DNA from: Dechloromonas agitata is5
GTDB lineage: Bacteria; Pseudomonadota; Gammaproteobacteria; Burkholderiales; Rhodocyclaceae
NCBI RefSeq assembly: GCF_000519045.1
Contig: NZ_KI912532.1
Coordinates: forward strand, 868,001-932,000
DNA length: 64,000 nt
Direction: 5' to 3'
In this document: piece after piece, positions 26,974 to 35,576 of the stretch
Position numbering within the stretch: the first letter of the stretch is position 1
How the letters are laid out: every line of letters starts with the position of its first letter
Program-made: the position numbers and the translations under genes
The notes under the pieces: generated by a model
Told to the model about the DNA's origin: nothing
The model's input: only the letters and a program-made list of their open reading frames with translations
Databases searched by the model: none

Positions 26974-27692
26974 GAGGCACAGGTCTCCAGAATGTCGGAT
27001 ACGGCCACAGGAGGGGCCAGTTCGATGACACGGTCGCCCAAGCGGCGAACCAGGTCGGGATGGTGAAAAATGGCGAGCATGGCGACGCCTTCGTGCTTGA
27101 TGGACTGCAGCAGATCCACGACTCGATCCGTCGTGGCAGGATCAAGGCTAGCCGTCGGTTCGTCGAGCAGCAGCAGGCGTGGCCGGGCGATCAGGCCGCG
27201 TGCCAGATTGACGCGCTGCTTCTCGCCACCGGAAAAGGTCGCCGGCGGCACGGCCCACAGGCGCTCGGGCACGTTGAGCAAGGCCAGCAGTTCGCGCGCC
27301 TTGGCCTGCGCGGCTTCCCGATGTTCGCCGCGGGTGATCAAGGGCTCTGCCACCACGTCGAGAGCCGACTTACGCGGCAGGCAATGCAGGAACTGCGTTA
27401 CGAAGCCTATCTCGGCATGGCGCAACTGAAGCATGTGGTGTTCAGAGGCCTGGGCCAGGTCGATCCTATGGCCGCCGGCATCGCGGTAGAGAATGCGTCC
27501 GCCGCTGGGCAAATAGGTGCGATAGACACATTTAAGCACGGAGGACTTGCCGGCGCCGGTCGGGCCGACCAACGCGGTCAGCTGGCCGGCATGAACGGAT
27601 AGGTCGACATTGGCACAGGAGGGAATGAGCTTGTTCTGGTCATACAACAGGAAATGCTTGCTCAGCCCTTCGATTTTCAGAATGGATTCCAT
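26970..27692 (-). CDS. phnL: C-P lyase system ATP-binding protein PhnL
   Basis: This 240-residue ABC ATPase has Walker A GPTGAGKSS, signature FSGGEKQRV and Walker B LLLLDEPTASLD. PhnL is needed for C-P lyase activity in vivo and, like PhnK, works with the core complex rather than a transporter. The start at 27692 is supported by AAGGAG 6 bases upstream; ATG at 27698 directly abuts that site. Confidence 0.93.
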   Translation of the reverse strand: MESILKIEGLSKHFLLYDQNKLIPSCANVDLSVHAGQLTALVGPTGAGKSSVLKCVYRTYLPSGGRILYRDAGGHRIDLAQASEHHMLQLRHAEIGFVTQFLHCLPRKSALDVVAEPLITRGEHREAAQAKARELLALLNVPERLWAVPPATFSGGEKQRVNLARGLIARPRLLLLDEPTASLDPATTDRVVDLLQSIKHEGVAMLAIFHHPDLVRRLGDRVIELAPPVAVSDILETCAS

Positions 27693-27702
27693 GGCCATCT
27701 CC

Positions 27703-28533
27703 TTACAAGGCCGAAGCCACCAGCCGCTGGGTATAGGCGTGCTGGGGGTCTTCGAGAATCTGGTCGGTGAGGCCGGACTCGATGATGCGGCCGTATTTCA
27801 TAACGATGGTTCGTCCGGCGAGTAGGCGAATAACACCCAGGTCGTGGGTCACGACGATCATGGCCGTGTTCAGTTCCTGCTGGATTTCGAGGATCAGGTC
27901 GAGAATGCGGGCTTGTACCGAGAGATCCAGGCCGGTTGTCACCTCGTCCAGGTAGAGCAGAGGCGGTTGTGTCGCCAGCGCTTTGGCAATCTGTACCCGC
28001 TGCTGCATCCCGCCGGAAAACTTCTTGGGCGATTCGTCCATCCGCTCAGGCAGGACTTCCGTGCGTTCCAGCAGGCGACGGGCGCGTTCACGGATTTCCC
28101 CGTAATGGGAGAGATCGCTCATCAGCAGGCGCTCGGCGATGTTGCCGCCGGCGGAGACATTGAAGTTGAGTCCCAGATGCGGGTTCTGATAGACCATGCC
28201 TAGCCGGTGATTACGCAACCATCGCTGTTCGGCGGCATTCAGGGAGAACAGATTCCACTGCCGCGCCTCGTCGAAGACGATAGCCTCGCCTGCGCTGGGC
28301 GCATCATCGAAATACAGGGTTTTGACGACCGTCGATTTGCCGCTGCCGGATTCACCCATGATGCCGAGAATCTCCCCCGCATGAAGGTCGAAGCTCACGC
28401 CATGGGCAGCGACCACGGAGCCACAGTGCGGGCAGATATTGGTATCTGCCTCGGGGCCGGTGCTGTCAATGCACTGCGGGCAGCCACGGCCGTGAATCTT
28501 GGTCAGGTTGCGGACTTCCAGTATTTTCTTCAT
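27703..28533 (-). CDS. phnK: C-P lyase complex ATP-binding protein PhnK with zinc-ribbon-like insert
   Basis: This 276-residue ABC ATPase resembles oligopeptide-type ATPases: Walker A GESGSGKST around K66, signature FSGGMQQRVQ, and Walker B LLYLDEVTTGLDL, where the usual P is V. Between the first strand and Walker A there is an insert with C18-x2-C21-x12-C34-x2-C37, a likely zinc ribbon that E. coli PhnK, as I recall it, lacks. PhnK docks on PhnJ in the C-P lyase complex. It overlaps phnJ by 4 bases. Confidence 0.92.
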   Translation of the reverse strand: MKKILEVRNLTKIHGRGCPQCIDSTGPEADTNICPHCGSVVAAHGVSFDLHAGEILGIMGESGSGKSTVVKTLYFDDAPSAGEAIVFDEARQWNLFSLNAAEQRWLRNHRLGMVYQNPHLGLNFNVSAGGNIAERLLMSDLSHYGEIRERARRLLERTEVLPERMDESPKKFSGGMQQRVQIAKALATQPPLLYLDEVTTGLDLSVQARILDLILEIQQELNTAMIVVTHDLGVIRLLAGRTIVMKYGRIIESGLTDQILEDPQHAYTQRLVASAL

Positions 28534-29426
28534 GCGCTCACCTCGTGGGAAGGCTCAGCTAGACGCTGGTTGCAGTAATCGGAATCGGAGCACTGCCAGA
28601 CCTTGCTACCATCGTCGGCGATTAGTTCGTCGAGGAAACTATCGTCGGCACCGCAGCGCCCGCAGGTACGTCGAGCCCCGTGTTCGTCACTAAAGTCCTC
28701 GGTGCGGAACGGCACGTCGTCGAAGGCCAGTGGCGCGGCCACGGTGTAAGGTGGCACGGCATAGATCTTCTTTTCCCGGCCGGCACCCAGCAGAACCAGC
28801 GCCTTCGAACGATGCAGGCGTGGAATGTCGTAGCGTGGGATCGGGCTGGGGTCGATGACGTAATGGCCGTTGATCCGCGTCGGATAGCGGTGCGAGATGG
28901 TGATTTCGTCAAACTGCACGATGTCCTCGTACAGTTTGGTCAGCAGCCGTGAATAGTCGCCTTCACCGTGCATTACCTTGCGCTTGGCTTCGGAGGGTTC
29001 AATCACAACTAGCGGGTCGGGATAAGGCACCTGCAGGATCAGCACTTGCGATTCGGACAGTTCAACTTCCGGAATGCGGTGACGCGACTGAATCAGCGTC
29101 GCCTCCGACGTCCGTTCCGTGGTATCGACGCCCGGGCAGGTCAGTTCGACGAAATGGCGCAGGTTGACCGCATTGACCGAGTCGTCCGAGCCTTGGTCGA
29201 TCACCTTCAGCGTATCGTCCTGGCCGATCAGCGATAGGGTCAGTTGCAGGCCGCCGGTACCAAATCCGCGCCCCATCGGCATTTCGCGCGAGGCGTAAGG
29301 CGTCTGGTAGCCGGGAATGGCAATGGCTTTCAGGATGGTGCGCCGGACTTCGCGCTTGGCGAACTCGTCGAGAAAACCGAAGCTGTAGTCGGCCTCGTCG
29401 AGCGGTAGTTCATAGTTCGGATTCAC
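28530..29426 (-). CDS. phnJ: Alpha-D-ribose 1-methylphosphonate 5-phosphate C-P lyase PhnJ
   Basis: PhnJ is the radical SAM enzyme that breaks the carbon-phosphorus bond. This 298-residue protein keeps the unusual cluster pattern C255-x2-C258-x20-C279-x5-C285, the last being the expected thiyl-radical cysteine. Other family blocks are YNFGFLDE-like YSFGFLDE and GRGFGTGGLQLTL. The start is GTG at 29426 with AAGGAG 7 bases upstream; it overlaps the phnI stop. The catalytic set looks complete. Confidence 0.95.
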   Translation of the reverse strand: MNPNYELPLDEADYSFGFLDEFAKREVRRTILKAIAIPGYQTPYASREMPMGRGFGTGGLQLTLSLIGQDDTLKVIDQGSDDSVNAVNLRHFVELTCPGVDTTERTSEATLIQSRHRIPEVELSESQVLILQVPYPDPLVVIEPSEAKRKVMHGEGDYSRLLTKLYEDIVQFDEITISHRYPTRINGHYVIDPSPIPRYDIPRLHRSKALVLLGAGREKKIYAVPPYTVAAPLAFDDVPFRTEDFSDEHGARRTCGRCGADDSFLDELIADDGSKVWQCSDSDYCNQRLAEPSHEVSA

Positions 29427-30559
29427 GCGTTTTCTCCTTGACGCCGGGGCTGGCTTTCTTGCGCGCACTGAGCAGCCTTGGCCTGGGTTGTCCGCAGGCG
29501 ATCCATGTCGGATTGGAAGGTGACGTAGTGCGGCATCTTGTAATGGCTGGCGAAACCCATGGAATCGACGCCATCGACGTGCAGCAGGACAAACTCAGGA
29601 TCTTCTGAGGGGTTGCGTGGCCCATCGCGCATTCCCTTTTGCAGGGCACGATCAAGGATGGCCATGGCAATCGCCTTCACCTCGTTGTGACCGAAGCAGG
29701 CACCGTAGCCCAGCGTGAAGACAGGAGGCCCGTCGGTGTCGGTACCTTCATACATGGCCACCACCTCGCACTCGGTCATCAGGACTTCACCCGCTTCGAT
29801 GGGTTCTCCCGTTACCGGATGCGGCAACATGATCGGCAGATAACCGACGCGCAACTCGGCGATGGTCGGATGCACATCACCATAACCGCGCATGTTGGAA
29901 TAGGCGATGGCCAGCAGGGAACCTGTTTCGGCGCGTGCCATCGTGGCCAGCGCGGCTGAGCGTGCGACCGGAAAGACCAGCGGATCGCGGGTAATGTCGA
30001 AAGGCGTTCCGGCCGGACCGTTGAGGGCGGGCAGCAACCCTTCGGCGCGCAGGGCGTCGACGACCTTCGGAAAGCAGTCGGGCAGATCGGTTTCCGGGGT
30101 GTTCGCCATGAAGTGACGGGCCACATCGCGGAAGGATTCCGGCGACTCGTTCGCCAGGTCGAGACGCATCAGGCGCAAGGCGTAATCGTTGGTCGGTCCA
30201 AGCATCTGGCCACCGGGAATGTCCTTGAAGGCACTTGATATGCGCCGGATCAGGCGCATTTTCCCGCTGTCCTGGATGGGGGCTTCGAGCAGTCGGGGTT
30301 TGGTCGAACGATAGGCGCGTAATGCGAAGGCCGCCTCCAGCGTGTCGCCCTGCATTTGCTTGACAGCCAGCGCCGCCAGACGTGGGTGATACAGCCCACC
30401 CTCGGAGACGATGCGTGAGGTAAGCAGTCGCAACTGGTTTTCGATGGTCGATAGCGACAGCGGTGTGCCGGTATCCCCCTCGGCGGTGCGCAGGGCTTCC
30501 AGGGCTGCTTCGGCGCCACGGATCGCACGGCCGCCGCCCTTGATGGCAACGTAACCCAT
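29423..30559 (-). CDS. phnI: C-P lyase core subunit PhnI
   Basis: This 378-residue subunit, with PhnG, PhnH and PhnL, couples the phosphonate to ATP, displacing adenine. It begins MGYVAIKGGGRAI, the usual PhnI N-terminus, and carries PTIAELRVGYLP and the late histidine-rich YKMPHYVTFQSDLDR-like block (YKMPHYVTFQSDMDRL). GGAG lies 7 bases upstream of the ATG. It overlaps phnH (TGATG) and phnJ (GTGA). Confidence 0.95.
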   Translation of the reverse strand: MGYVAIKGGGRAIRGAEAALEALRTAEGDTGTPLSLSTIENQLRLLTSRIVSEGGLYHPRLAALAVKQMQGDTLEAAFALRAYRSTKPRLLEAPIQDSGKMRLIRRISSAFKDIPGGQMLGPTNDYALRLMRLDLANESPESFRDVARHFMANTPETDLPDCFPKVVDALRAEGLLPALNGPAGTPFDITRDPLVFPVARSAALATMARAETGSLLAIAYSNMRGYGDVHPTIAELRVGYLPIMLPHPVTGEPIEAGEVLMTECEVVAMYEGTDTDGPPVFTLGYGACFGHNEVKAIAMAILDRALQKGMRDGPRNPSEDPEFVLLHVDGVDSMGFASHYKMPHYVTFQSDMDRLRTTQAKAAQCAQESQPRRQGENA

Positions 30560-31125
30560 CAGTTCGCTCCTTTCAGGTCGATGCGTGTGGTTCGGGGTAG
30601 CGCCAGCACCTGGCGTTCAGCCACGACGATCATGTCCACACCCAGCGGAAAGCCGGCATTCCATTGCTCGCGCTTCTGCCACCAGACAGGATCGACGCCC
30701 TGGACGGCAACCGTCGCAGTGCCGTCGATACCCGGCCCGCTCAGGTGAAGGCTGGCACCGGTGCCGAGACGTTCAGCAACGACGATCAGGGTGGCACCTT
30801 GTTCGGGGTTTTCTAGGCTACCCAGGATGGGCTGGAAATCAGGGGGGAGAACGCCAGGCTGGACGACGAATTGCGCCATTTCCGGTGTCCCTGAGTTGGC
30901 GCCCAGGCGGCGATGCTCGTCGTCGTCCAGTAAGCGATGCGGGTCAGCCAGGCGGTTGCTGCGGTCGACCAAGGTTGCCAGCAGAAGTGGCAGGCCATGC
31001 TTCGCTTCAGTCGCTAGTTGGCCCAGCCGGCCAGGATAGGCGAAGCAGTTCATGATCTGGCGAAATGCGCCCTGTTGCGCCACAGGTTGCCAGTCGGTAC
31101 CCGCGGAACGGATGTGATCAGGCAT
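30559..31125 (-). CDS. phnH: C-P lyase core subunit PhnH
   Basis: This is a 188-residue C-P lyase core subunit. Family features are FRQIMNCFAYPGR near residue 22 and the C-terminal GVDMIVVAERQVLALPRTTRI. The start at 31125 is set by GAGGAGG 6 bases upstream; the longer frame is an artefact of overlap with phnG. It overlaps phnG by 8 bases. Confidence 0.93.
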   Translation of the reverse strand: MPDHIRSAGTDWQPVAQQGAFRQIMNCFAYPGRLGQLATEAKHGLPLLLATLVDRSNRLADPHRLLDDDEHRRLGANSGTPEMAQFVVQPGVLPPDFQPILGSLENPEQGATLIVVAERLGTGASLHLSGPGIDGTATVAVQGVDPVWWQKREQWNAGFPLGVDMIVVAERQVLALPRTTRIDLKGAN

Positions 31126-31603
31126 CGTCATCCTCCTCATCAGTTGTTCCGAGCAGGGAGAAATCAACGCGGGTCGCCGCCATCAGCTTCTGGCGGTCGA
31201 CGGTGATTTCGCGGATTTTTTCAGCACCCTCGTTAAGCAGGGTGCGGGCCGTTTCGAACCCAGGCAGACCGGCGGCCAGAACACCGTCGAGAATGGCCAG
31301 CGAACGGGCCAAGCGGGCGCGGTCGTCCATGATGATCGCGCCACCTTCAACAGCCTTGCCGGCACCGTCGGCAATACGGACATGGGCGCGGGCCAGTGGG
31401 ATTTCTCCGAGGTAATACGCCTCGCCGAGCGCCCCGTCGTTGAGCGGTAACAAGCCGAGGCCCGACTGCGGCAGTTCGATATCTTCGACAACGTAGCGCT
31501 TGCTCAGCTCGTCGGCCGCAGTTCGAACTCGGTCGGCCGGAAGAGCCGTCCATAAACGCAGCCACTGGCTACGCGGTAAATCAGTGTGGGTCAGCATGAC
31601 CAT
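31118..31603 (-). CDS. phnG: C-P lyase core subunit PhnG
   Basis: This 161-residue subunit is the first gene of the phnG-to-P unit. Family features are the residues around GEAYYLGEIPLARAHVRI near 65 and the acidic C-terminus. AGGAG lies 4 bases before ATG 31603; ATG 31597 is an alternative. The 75-bp spacer to phnE upstream holds a candidate PhnF operator, so this may be a second transcription start. Confidence 0.92.
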   Translation of the reverse strand: MVMLTHTDLPRSQWLRLWTALPADRVRTAADELSKRYVVEDIELPQSGLGLLPLNDGALGEAYYLGEIPLARAHVRIADGAGKAVEGGAIIMDDRARLARSLAILDGVLAAGLPGFETARTLLNEGAEKIREITVDRQKLMAATRVDFSLLGTTDEEDDDA

Positions 31604-31611
31604 GGAACTCC

Positions 31612-31642
31612 TATAGACTTCGATTTATCTGGATGTCTAGAC
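31612..31642 (-). promoter_or_regulatory. Candidate PhnF operator before phnG
   Basis: GTCTAGAC at 31635-31642 is a perfect palindrome resembling the GT-N-TA-N-AC core known for HutC/GntR regulators. A related half-site (TATAGAC, 31612-31618) lies close by. The same TCTAGA core occurs before phnF. Regulation by PhnF is inferred. Confidence 0.5.
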
Positions 31643-31678
31643 GTGTTTGTTTGTGCTTGGCAAAAATGAAGCCAATGC

Positions 31679-32716
31679 TTAGATCAGCTTGTTGCGGATG
31701 CGCGCCGACAGTTGATCAAGGATGAAAACGAAGATGAAGATGGCGATCAGGATGGTCATGACGTGGCCGTACTGGAACATGTCGAAACGCCCCTTTAGTT
31801 CCTGCCCGATGCCACCCGCACCCACCAGACCAATGACGGTTGCCATACGCAGATTGCGATCCAGAATGTAGGCGGTGTAGGCTATGTACTGCGGCAGCAC
31901 TTGCGGTACGACGCCATACCAAAGCGTTTTCAGCTTGCCGGCACCAATCGCTTCGAGCGCCTCCTGCGGCTTCTTGTCAGCGTTCTCGATGTCTTCGGCG
32001 TAGAACTTGCCGAGAAAACCCGCCGCATGCAGCCCCAGGGCCAGCACACCGGCAATCGGCCCGAAACCGTAAGCCAGCACCAAGAAGAGTGCGACGATCA
32101 GTTCCGGAGCGGAACGCAGCAGACTGATGAAGCCTCTTGCTGCGGTGTAGCTCGCCTGGTTCGGGCTATAGTTGCGGGCCGCGAAGTAAGCGAGCGGCGC
32201 GGAAAGGATGACTGCGATGATCGTTCCCCAGAGAGCGATTTCCAGCGTTTCGATCATCTTGATGAACACCGACACTACATAGCCGACGGGTTTGACCAGC
32301 ACCTCGACCGATTCTGAGTGTGGTTCCAGTTGAAGCGTTTCAGTGTTCATGCGTTGCTCAACGCGCTCTTGAACTTCGATGCGCGAGAGAATCGGAAGCT
32401 GATCGCGTTTGAACTCTGGCAGGCGGGAGATTTCCTCCGTTTCACCGAGCACAGGCGGCCACATTGAGGTGGCAACCCGGGAGAGACCTCTTACCACCTG
32501 GGAATCGTCGGCAACGCCAAGCAACTTGCCAGCGGCCTCGGTCGTCATCATGACCATCTTGTCCATCTCGGTTCTCTGCCCCGTGAGGATTAGTACGATC
32601 AAGATGGCGGCAATGATCAGGAGATGTCTCAACGAATAAGGCGCATCAAGATGCCAATGCACCTGGCTGCCCGGCGCGGGAACGGGAATGGGTTTTTGCA
32701 TGGCAACCTTAGACAT
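31679..32716 (-). CDS. phnE: Phosphonate ABC transporter permease PhnE
   Basis: This is a 345-residue inner-membrane permease. One helix at about 30-48 is followed by a hydrophilic segment of about 95 residues and then the permease domain from about 130 on, with the EAA-like coupling loop EALEAIGAGKLKTLWYGVVPQ. It is longer than E. coli PhnE because of the hydrophilic segment. ATG at 32716 overlaps the phnC stop by 8 bases; ATG at 32701 is an alternative. Confidence 0.9.
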   Translation of the reverse strand: MSKVAMQKPIPVPAPGSQVHWHLDAPYSLRHLLIIAAILIVLILTGQRTEMDKMVMMTTEAAGKLLGVADDSQVVRGLSRVATSMWPPVLGETEEISRLPEFKRDQLPILSRIEVQERVEQRMNTETLQLEPHSESVEVLVKPVGYVVSVFIKMIETLEIALWGTIIAVILSAPLAYFAARNYSPNQASYTAARGFISLLRSAPELIVALFLVLAYGFGPIAGVLALGLHAAGFLGKFYAEDIENADKKPQEALEAIGAGKLKTLWYGVVPQVLPQYIAYTAYILDRNLRMATVIGLVGAGGIGQELKGRFDMFQYGHVMTILIAIFIFVFILDQLSARIRNKLI

Positions 32717-33503
32717 GTGCGAGTTCAAAACCGGCGGCTTCCGGTTCTGCCTTTTTGGGCGGATCTTCCCAATGTGCGCCGTGATACAGGGCGGATACGC
32801 GTTCATCGGTGAACTCAGCGGGCGTGCCGTCGAAAACGATCTTGCCGTCACGCATGCCAACGATGCGGTCACCGAACTCCCGCGCCAGATCGATCTGGTG
32901 CAAGCTGCACAGCACCGTCGTGTTGTGCTCACGTGCTGCATCGCGAATCAGCGTCAGGATGTCGCGTGAAATCTTGGGGTCGAGACTGGCCACCGGTTCA
33001 TCAGCAAGAACGACCTCCGGATCGAGCATGAAGGCTCGGGCAATACCGACCCGTTGTTGCTGGCCGCCAGAGAGATCGCCAGCACGGCGTTTCAGGTGGG
33101 TCGGTGCCAGCCCGACCCGTTGCAGCAATCCGCAAGCCTTGCGGCGGTGCTCCGACCGGAACCAGCCTGTCAGGGCGCGGGGTGTGGAAACTACCGGCAG
33201 CAAGCCCGACAGAACATTGGCGGCAACACTCAATCGCGAGGTTAGGTTGAAATGCTGGTGAATCATGGCAATGCGGCGGCGTAACTGCTTTTGGGTGGCG
33301 TGTGTCAGTGCCGTGCCGTCGATGCGCACCTGGCCTTGCGTTGGGTGCATCAGACCATTCACCGCACGCAGCAGGGTCGATTTGCCGGCACCCGAGGGGC
33401 CGAGGATGACGCAGAACTGACCGCGCGGAATATGCAGTGAAATGTCGCTCAGCGCTTTGGTGCCGTCTGGCCACGCTTTGCCGAGATTGTCGAAGTGGAT
33501 CAT
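32709..33503 (-). CDS. phnC: Phosphonate ABC transporter ATPase PhnC
   Basis: This 264-residue ATPase has Walker A GPSGAGKST near residue 35, signature LSGGQQQRV and Walker B VVLADEPVASLDP, typical of PhnC. It powers import through PhnE with PhnD. The start MIHFDNLGK has AAAGG 7 bases upstream. It follows phnD by 68 bp. Confidence 0.93.
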   Translation of the reverse strand: MIHFDNLGKAWPDGTKALSDISLHIPRGQFCVILGPSGAGKSTLLRAVNGLMHPTQGQVRIDGTALTHATQKQLRRRIAMIHQHFNLTSRLSVAANVLSGLLPVVSTPRALTGWFRSEHRRKACGLLQRVGLAPTHLKRRAGDLSGGQQQRVGIARAFMLDPEVVLADEPVASLDPKISRDILTLIRDAAREHNTTVLCSLHQIDLAREFGDRIVGMRDGKIVFDGTPAEFTDERVSALYHGAHWEDPPKKAEPEAAGFELAHV

Positions 33504-33571
33504 GGCTTCGCCTTTCAGAATCCTGTCCGGCACGACCGGAGTCGTGCCAGTTTTGTTATAGGCAAGGCGGA

Positions 33572-34519
33572 TCAGCGGGTGCTGGCCTTCTTCATGATGT
33601 CTTGCTTGACTTGGTCGGTGACCAGTTCAAACATCTTGCCGGCCTTTGCCATGTCGCCTTCGCTGACATTTGCGGTATAGCCGTCAACCTTGCCACCACC
33701 ATAGCCACGGATCTGATCTTTGGTGATGCCAGGCAGCTTGTCGACTTGGTTGAAAGCGTCCTTCAACTTGCCCTTGATGCCGGCATCGACCTTCGGGTGA
33801 ATAGCCAGCGGCGGATAGGGAATCGGCGAGCTCTTGACGATGACTTTGACCTTGCTCGGATCGATTGCCTTGCTGTTGACCGCTTTCTCAAAGGAGTCAA
33901 AAGAAGCGCCGCCAGCGTCGACCAACCCTTCGGCCATTGCCTTGAGAACGTTGGCGTGGCTGCCGGCCATGTTGATGCCGCCAAGGTCGCGGGCGGGTTG
34001 CAGGCCACTCTCGATCATCATCGCGACCGGTACGTTGAAGCTGGATGTCGAGTTCACGTCACCCAGGGCGACTTTCTTGCCCTTGAGGTCGGACAGCTTG
34101 TTGATGCCGCTATCGGTACGGGCAAAAATGCCGGAGTAGTAAACCGAGTCGCCATGACGAACCGCCAAAGCCAACAACTCGGCGCAACCTCGCCCCTTGG
34201 CCTGAAGATAAGAGGCCGGGCCATACCAGGCAATATCGGCAGCGCCATTGCACATGGCTTCAACGACAGCCGAATAGCTCTGACCAACCTTGAGATCGAA
34301 CTTCAGGCCGGTGGCCTGCTCGATGGCCGAGAAAATCGGCTGAAAATCCTTCTTGGTGCCGTCTTCCGTACCACCGTCGGCTGGAATGAGGATGACGCGC
34401 AGCGGCTTGGCGGCGCTGCCATCGTGCTGGACTTGGGCAAAGCCGGTGATCGGCAGTGCCGCAGCGGCGGCCATGCCAAGCGCCAGCAACTGGCGGCGAA
34501 GGGTGGATTTCAGATACAT
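33572..34519 (-). CDS. phnD: Phosphonate-binding periplasmic protein PhnD
   Basis: This 315-residue secreted protein has a signal peptide (positively charged start, hydrophobic core, cleavage after about GFAQ at residue 29). The PhnD-type binding fold shows in DFQPIFSAIEQATG, AMCNGAADIAWYGPASYL and DVNSTSSFNVP. It captures phosphonates in the periplasm for PhnCE. AGGAG lies 8 bases upstream of the ATG. Confidence 0.94.
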   Translation of the reverse strand: MYLKSTLRRQLLALGMAAAAALPITGFAQVQHDGSAAKPLRVILIPADGGTEDGTKKDFQPIFSAIEQATGLKFDLKVGQSYSAVVEAMCNGAADIAWYGPASYLQAKGRGCAELLALAVRHGDSVYYSGIFARTDSGINKLSDLKGKKVALGDVNSTSSFNVPVAMMIESGLQPARDLGGINMAGSHANVLKAMAEGLVDAGGASFDSFEKAVNSKAIDPSKVKVIVKSSPIPYPPLAIHPKVDAGIKGKLKDAFNQVDKLPGITKDQIRGYGGGKVDGYTANVSEGDMAKAGKMFELVTDQVKQDIMKKASTR

Positions 34520-34569
34520 TATTCAGGCTCCTGCAAGTGGGGTGACAAAAGGTGAGGTTTGAGCGACCT

Positions 34570-35298
34570 TCAGGGATTGATGCGCAGTTGGATCCGGTCT
34601 GCACGGAACCGGGTAATCGCGTATTCGACCGGGGCTCCATCCCGGTCGTCTACGTTGACACTCTTGACCCGCAGCACCGGCCGGTTCTGCGGCATTCCCA
34701 GACACTTGGCGTCATCTCCTTGCGGGAGCACCGCCGTCACCAGACTCTCGATGCGACGTAGCTGGCAGCCATACTCGGCGGCGAGAAAGGCATGCAGCGA
34801 ATCGCCGAGGTAGCGCGACAGCAGGTCAGGGAAGCGTTCTGCGGGAATGAAATGGGAAATGACGCACATGGGACGTTCGTCGACCGTGCGCAGCGTCTCG
34901 ATCCAGTGCACCGGGTCGCCTTCCCTAATGGCCAGTCGCTCGGCTACCCTCTTGATGGCAGGCAAGGTCTGTTTGCGGAGAATCCGGTTGGCCGTGAACA
35001 TGCCGAGGGCTGCCAGGTTTTCAGTGAAACGGGTGCCTGTACCAATCTGGTAGTCCAGTTGGCTATCCAAAACGACTACTCCCTTGCCATGACGGCGCTC
35101 GACCATCCCTGTATCGACCAGTTCGTCGATAGCTCGGCGCAAGGTATGGCGATTGACGCCAAATCGTGCTGCCAGATCACCTTCCGAAGGGAGGAAATCC
35201 CCGGGCGCGTACAGTCCGGATACTTCCTGTTCCAGTTGCCTCGCAATCTGGGCGTACAGGGCTTCACCGGATTCACGGGTGACGGCGTAAAGGCTCAT
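34570..35298 (-). CDS. phnF: GntR/HutC-family regulator PhnF
   Basis: This 242-residue regulator has an N-terminal winged helix (PSEGDLAARFGVNRHTLRRAIDELVDTGMVERR, about 38-70) and a C-terminal UTRA ligand-binding domain. As the first gene, upstream of phnDCE on the same strand, it probably represses the phn genes until phosphonate or phosphate starvation signals relieve it. A palindrome with a TCTAGA core lies 9 to 16 bp before its own start, consistent with autoregulation. Confidence 0.9.
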   Translation of the reverse strand: MSLYAVTRESGEALYAQIARQLEQEVSGLYAPGDFLPSEGDLAARFGVNRHTLRRAIDELVDTGMVERRHGKGVVVLDSQLDYQIGTGTRFTENLAALGMFTANRILRKQTLPAIKRVAERLAIREGDPVHWIETLRTVDERPMCVISHFIPAERFPDLLSRYLGDSLHAFLAAEYGCQLRRIESLVTAVLPQGDDAKCLGMPQNRPVLRVKSVNVDDRDGAPVEYAITRFRADRIQLRINP

Positions 35299-35303
35299 GT
35301 GTA

Positions 35304-35325
35304 GTCATCTAGATAAGTGGATGAC
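35304..35325 (-). promoter_or_regulatory. Candidate PhnF operator before phnF
   Basis: GTCATC (35304-35309) and GATGAC (35320-35325) form an outer inverted repeat. Inside it ATCTAGAT (35307-35314) is a perfect palindrome sharing the TCTAGA core seen before phnG. It overlaps the likely promoter of phnF. Confidence 0.5.
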
Positions 35326-35500
35326 CGGCACGATACCTATTGAGTGTTACGCTGATATGACGTTGCCGCGACAAACAGGTACTGCACAGGAGGAATGAGA
35401 ACCAGGCGAAAGCTGAGCTGATCTAGGTCTGTTGACTGATGAAAATCGCTCGTTCTTCAGAGTCAGACTCAACGGCCGGATTGGCCGAGAAGCAGAAGGT

Positions 35501-35529
35501 AAAAAAGCCGACCTGGGCGGTCGGCTTTT
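35501..35529 (-). terminator. Bidirectional intrinsic terminator inside the gyrB-side transposon end
   Basis: GCCGACC (35507-35513) pairs with GGTCGGC (35519-35525) around a 5-base loop. Six T follow on the minus strand and four on the plus strand. It lies 72 bp after the gyrB stop but inside the element, so it now ends gyrB transcription and shields the cargo from it. Confidence 0.8.
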
Positions 35530-35530
35530 C

Positions 35531-35576
35531 AAATCCAGCTAAATCCAGAAAAACTGGAAAAATCCAGACTTAAGCT
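35531..35576. repeat. Repeated AAATCCAG units near the gyrB-side end
   Basis: AAATCCAG occurs at 35531, 35541 and just before 35561, with CTGGA in inverse orientation between and after. They lie within 60 bp of the terminus, where TnsB-binding repeats would be expected. Similar units were not found at the other end, so the role is uncertain. Confidence 0.4.
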
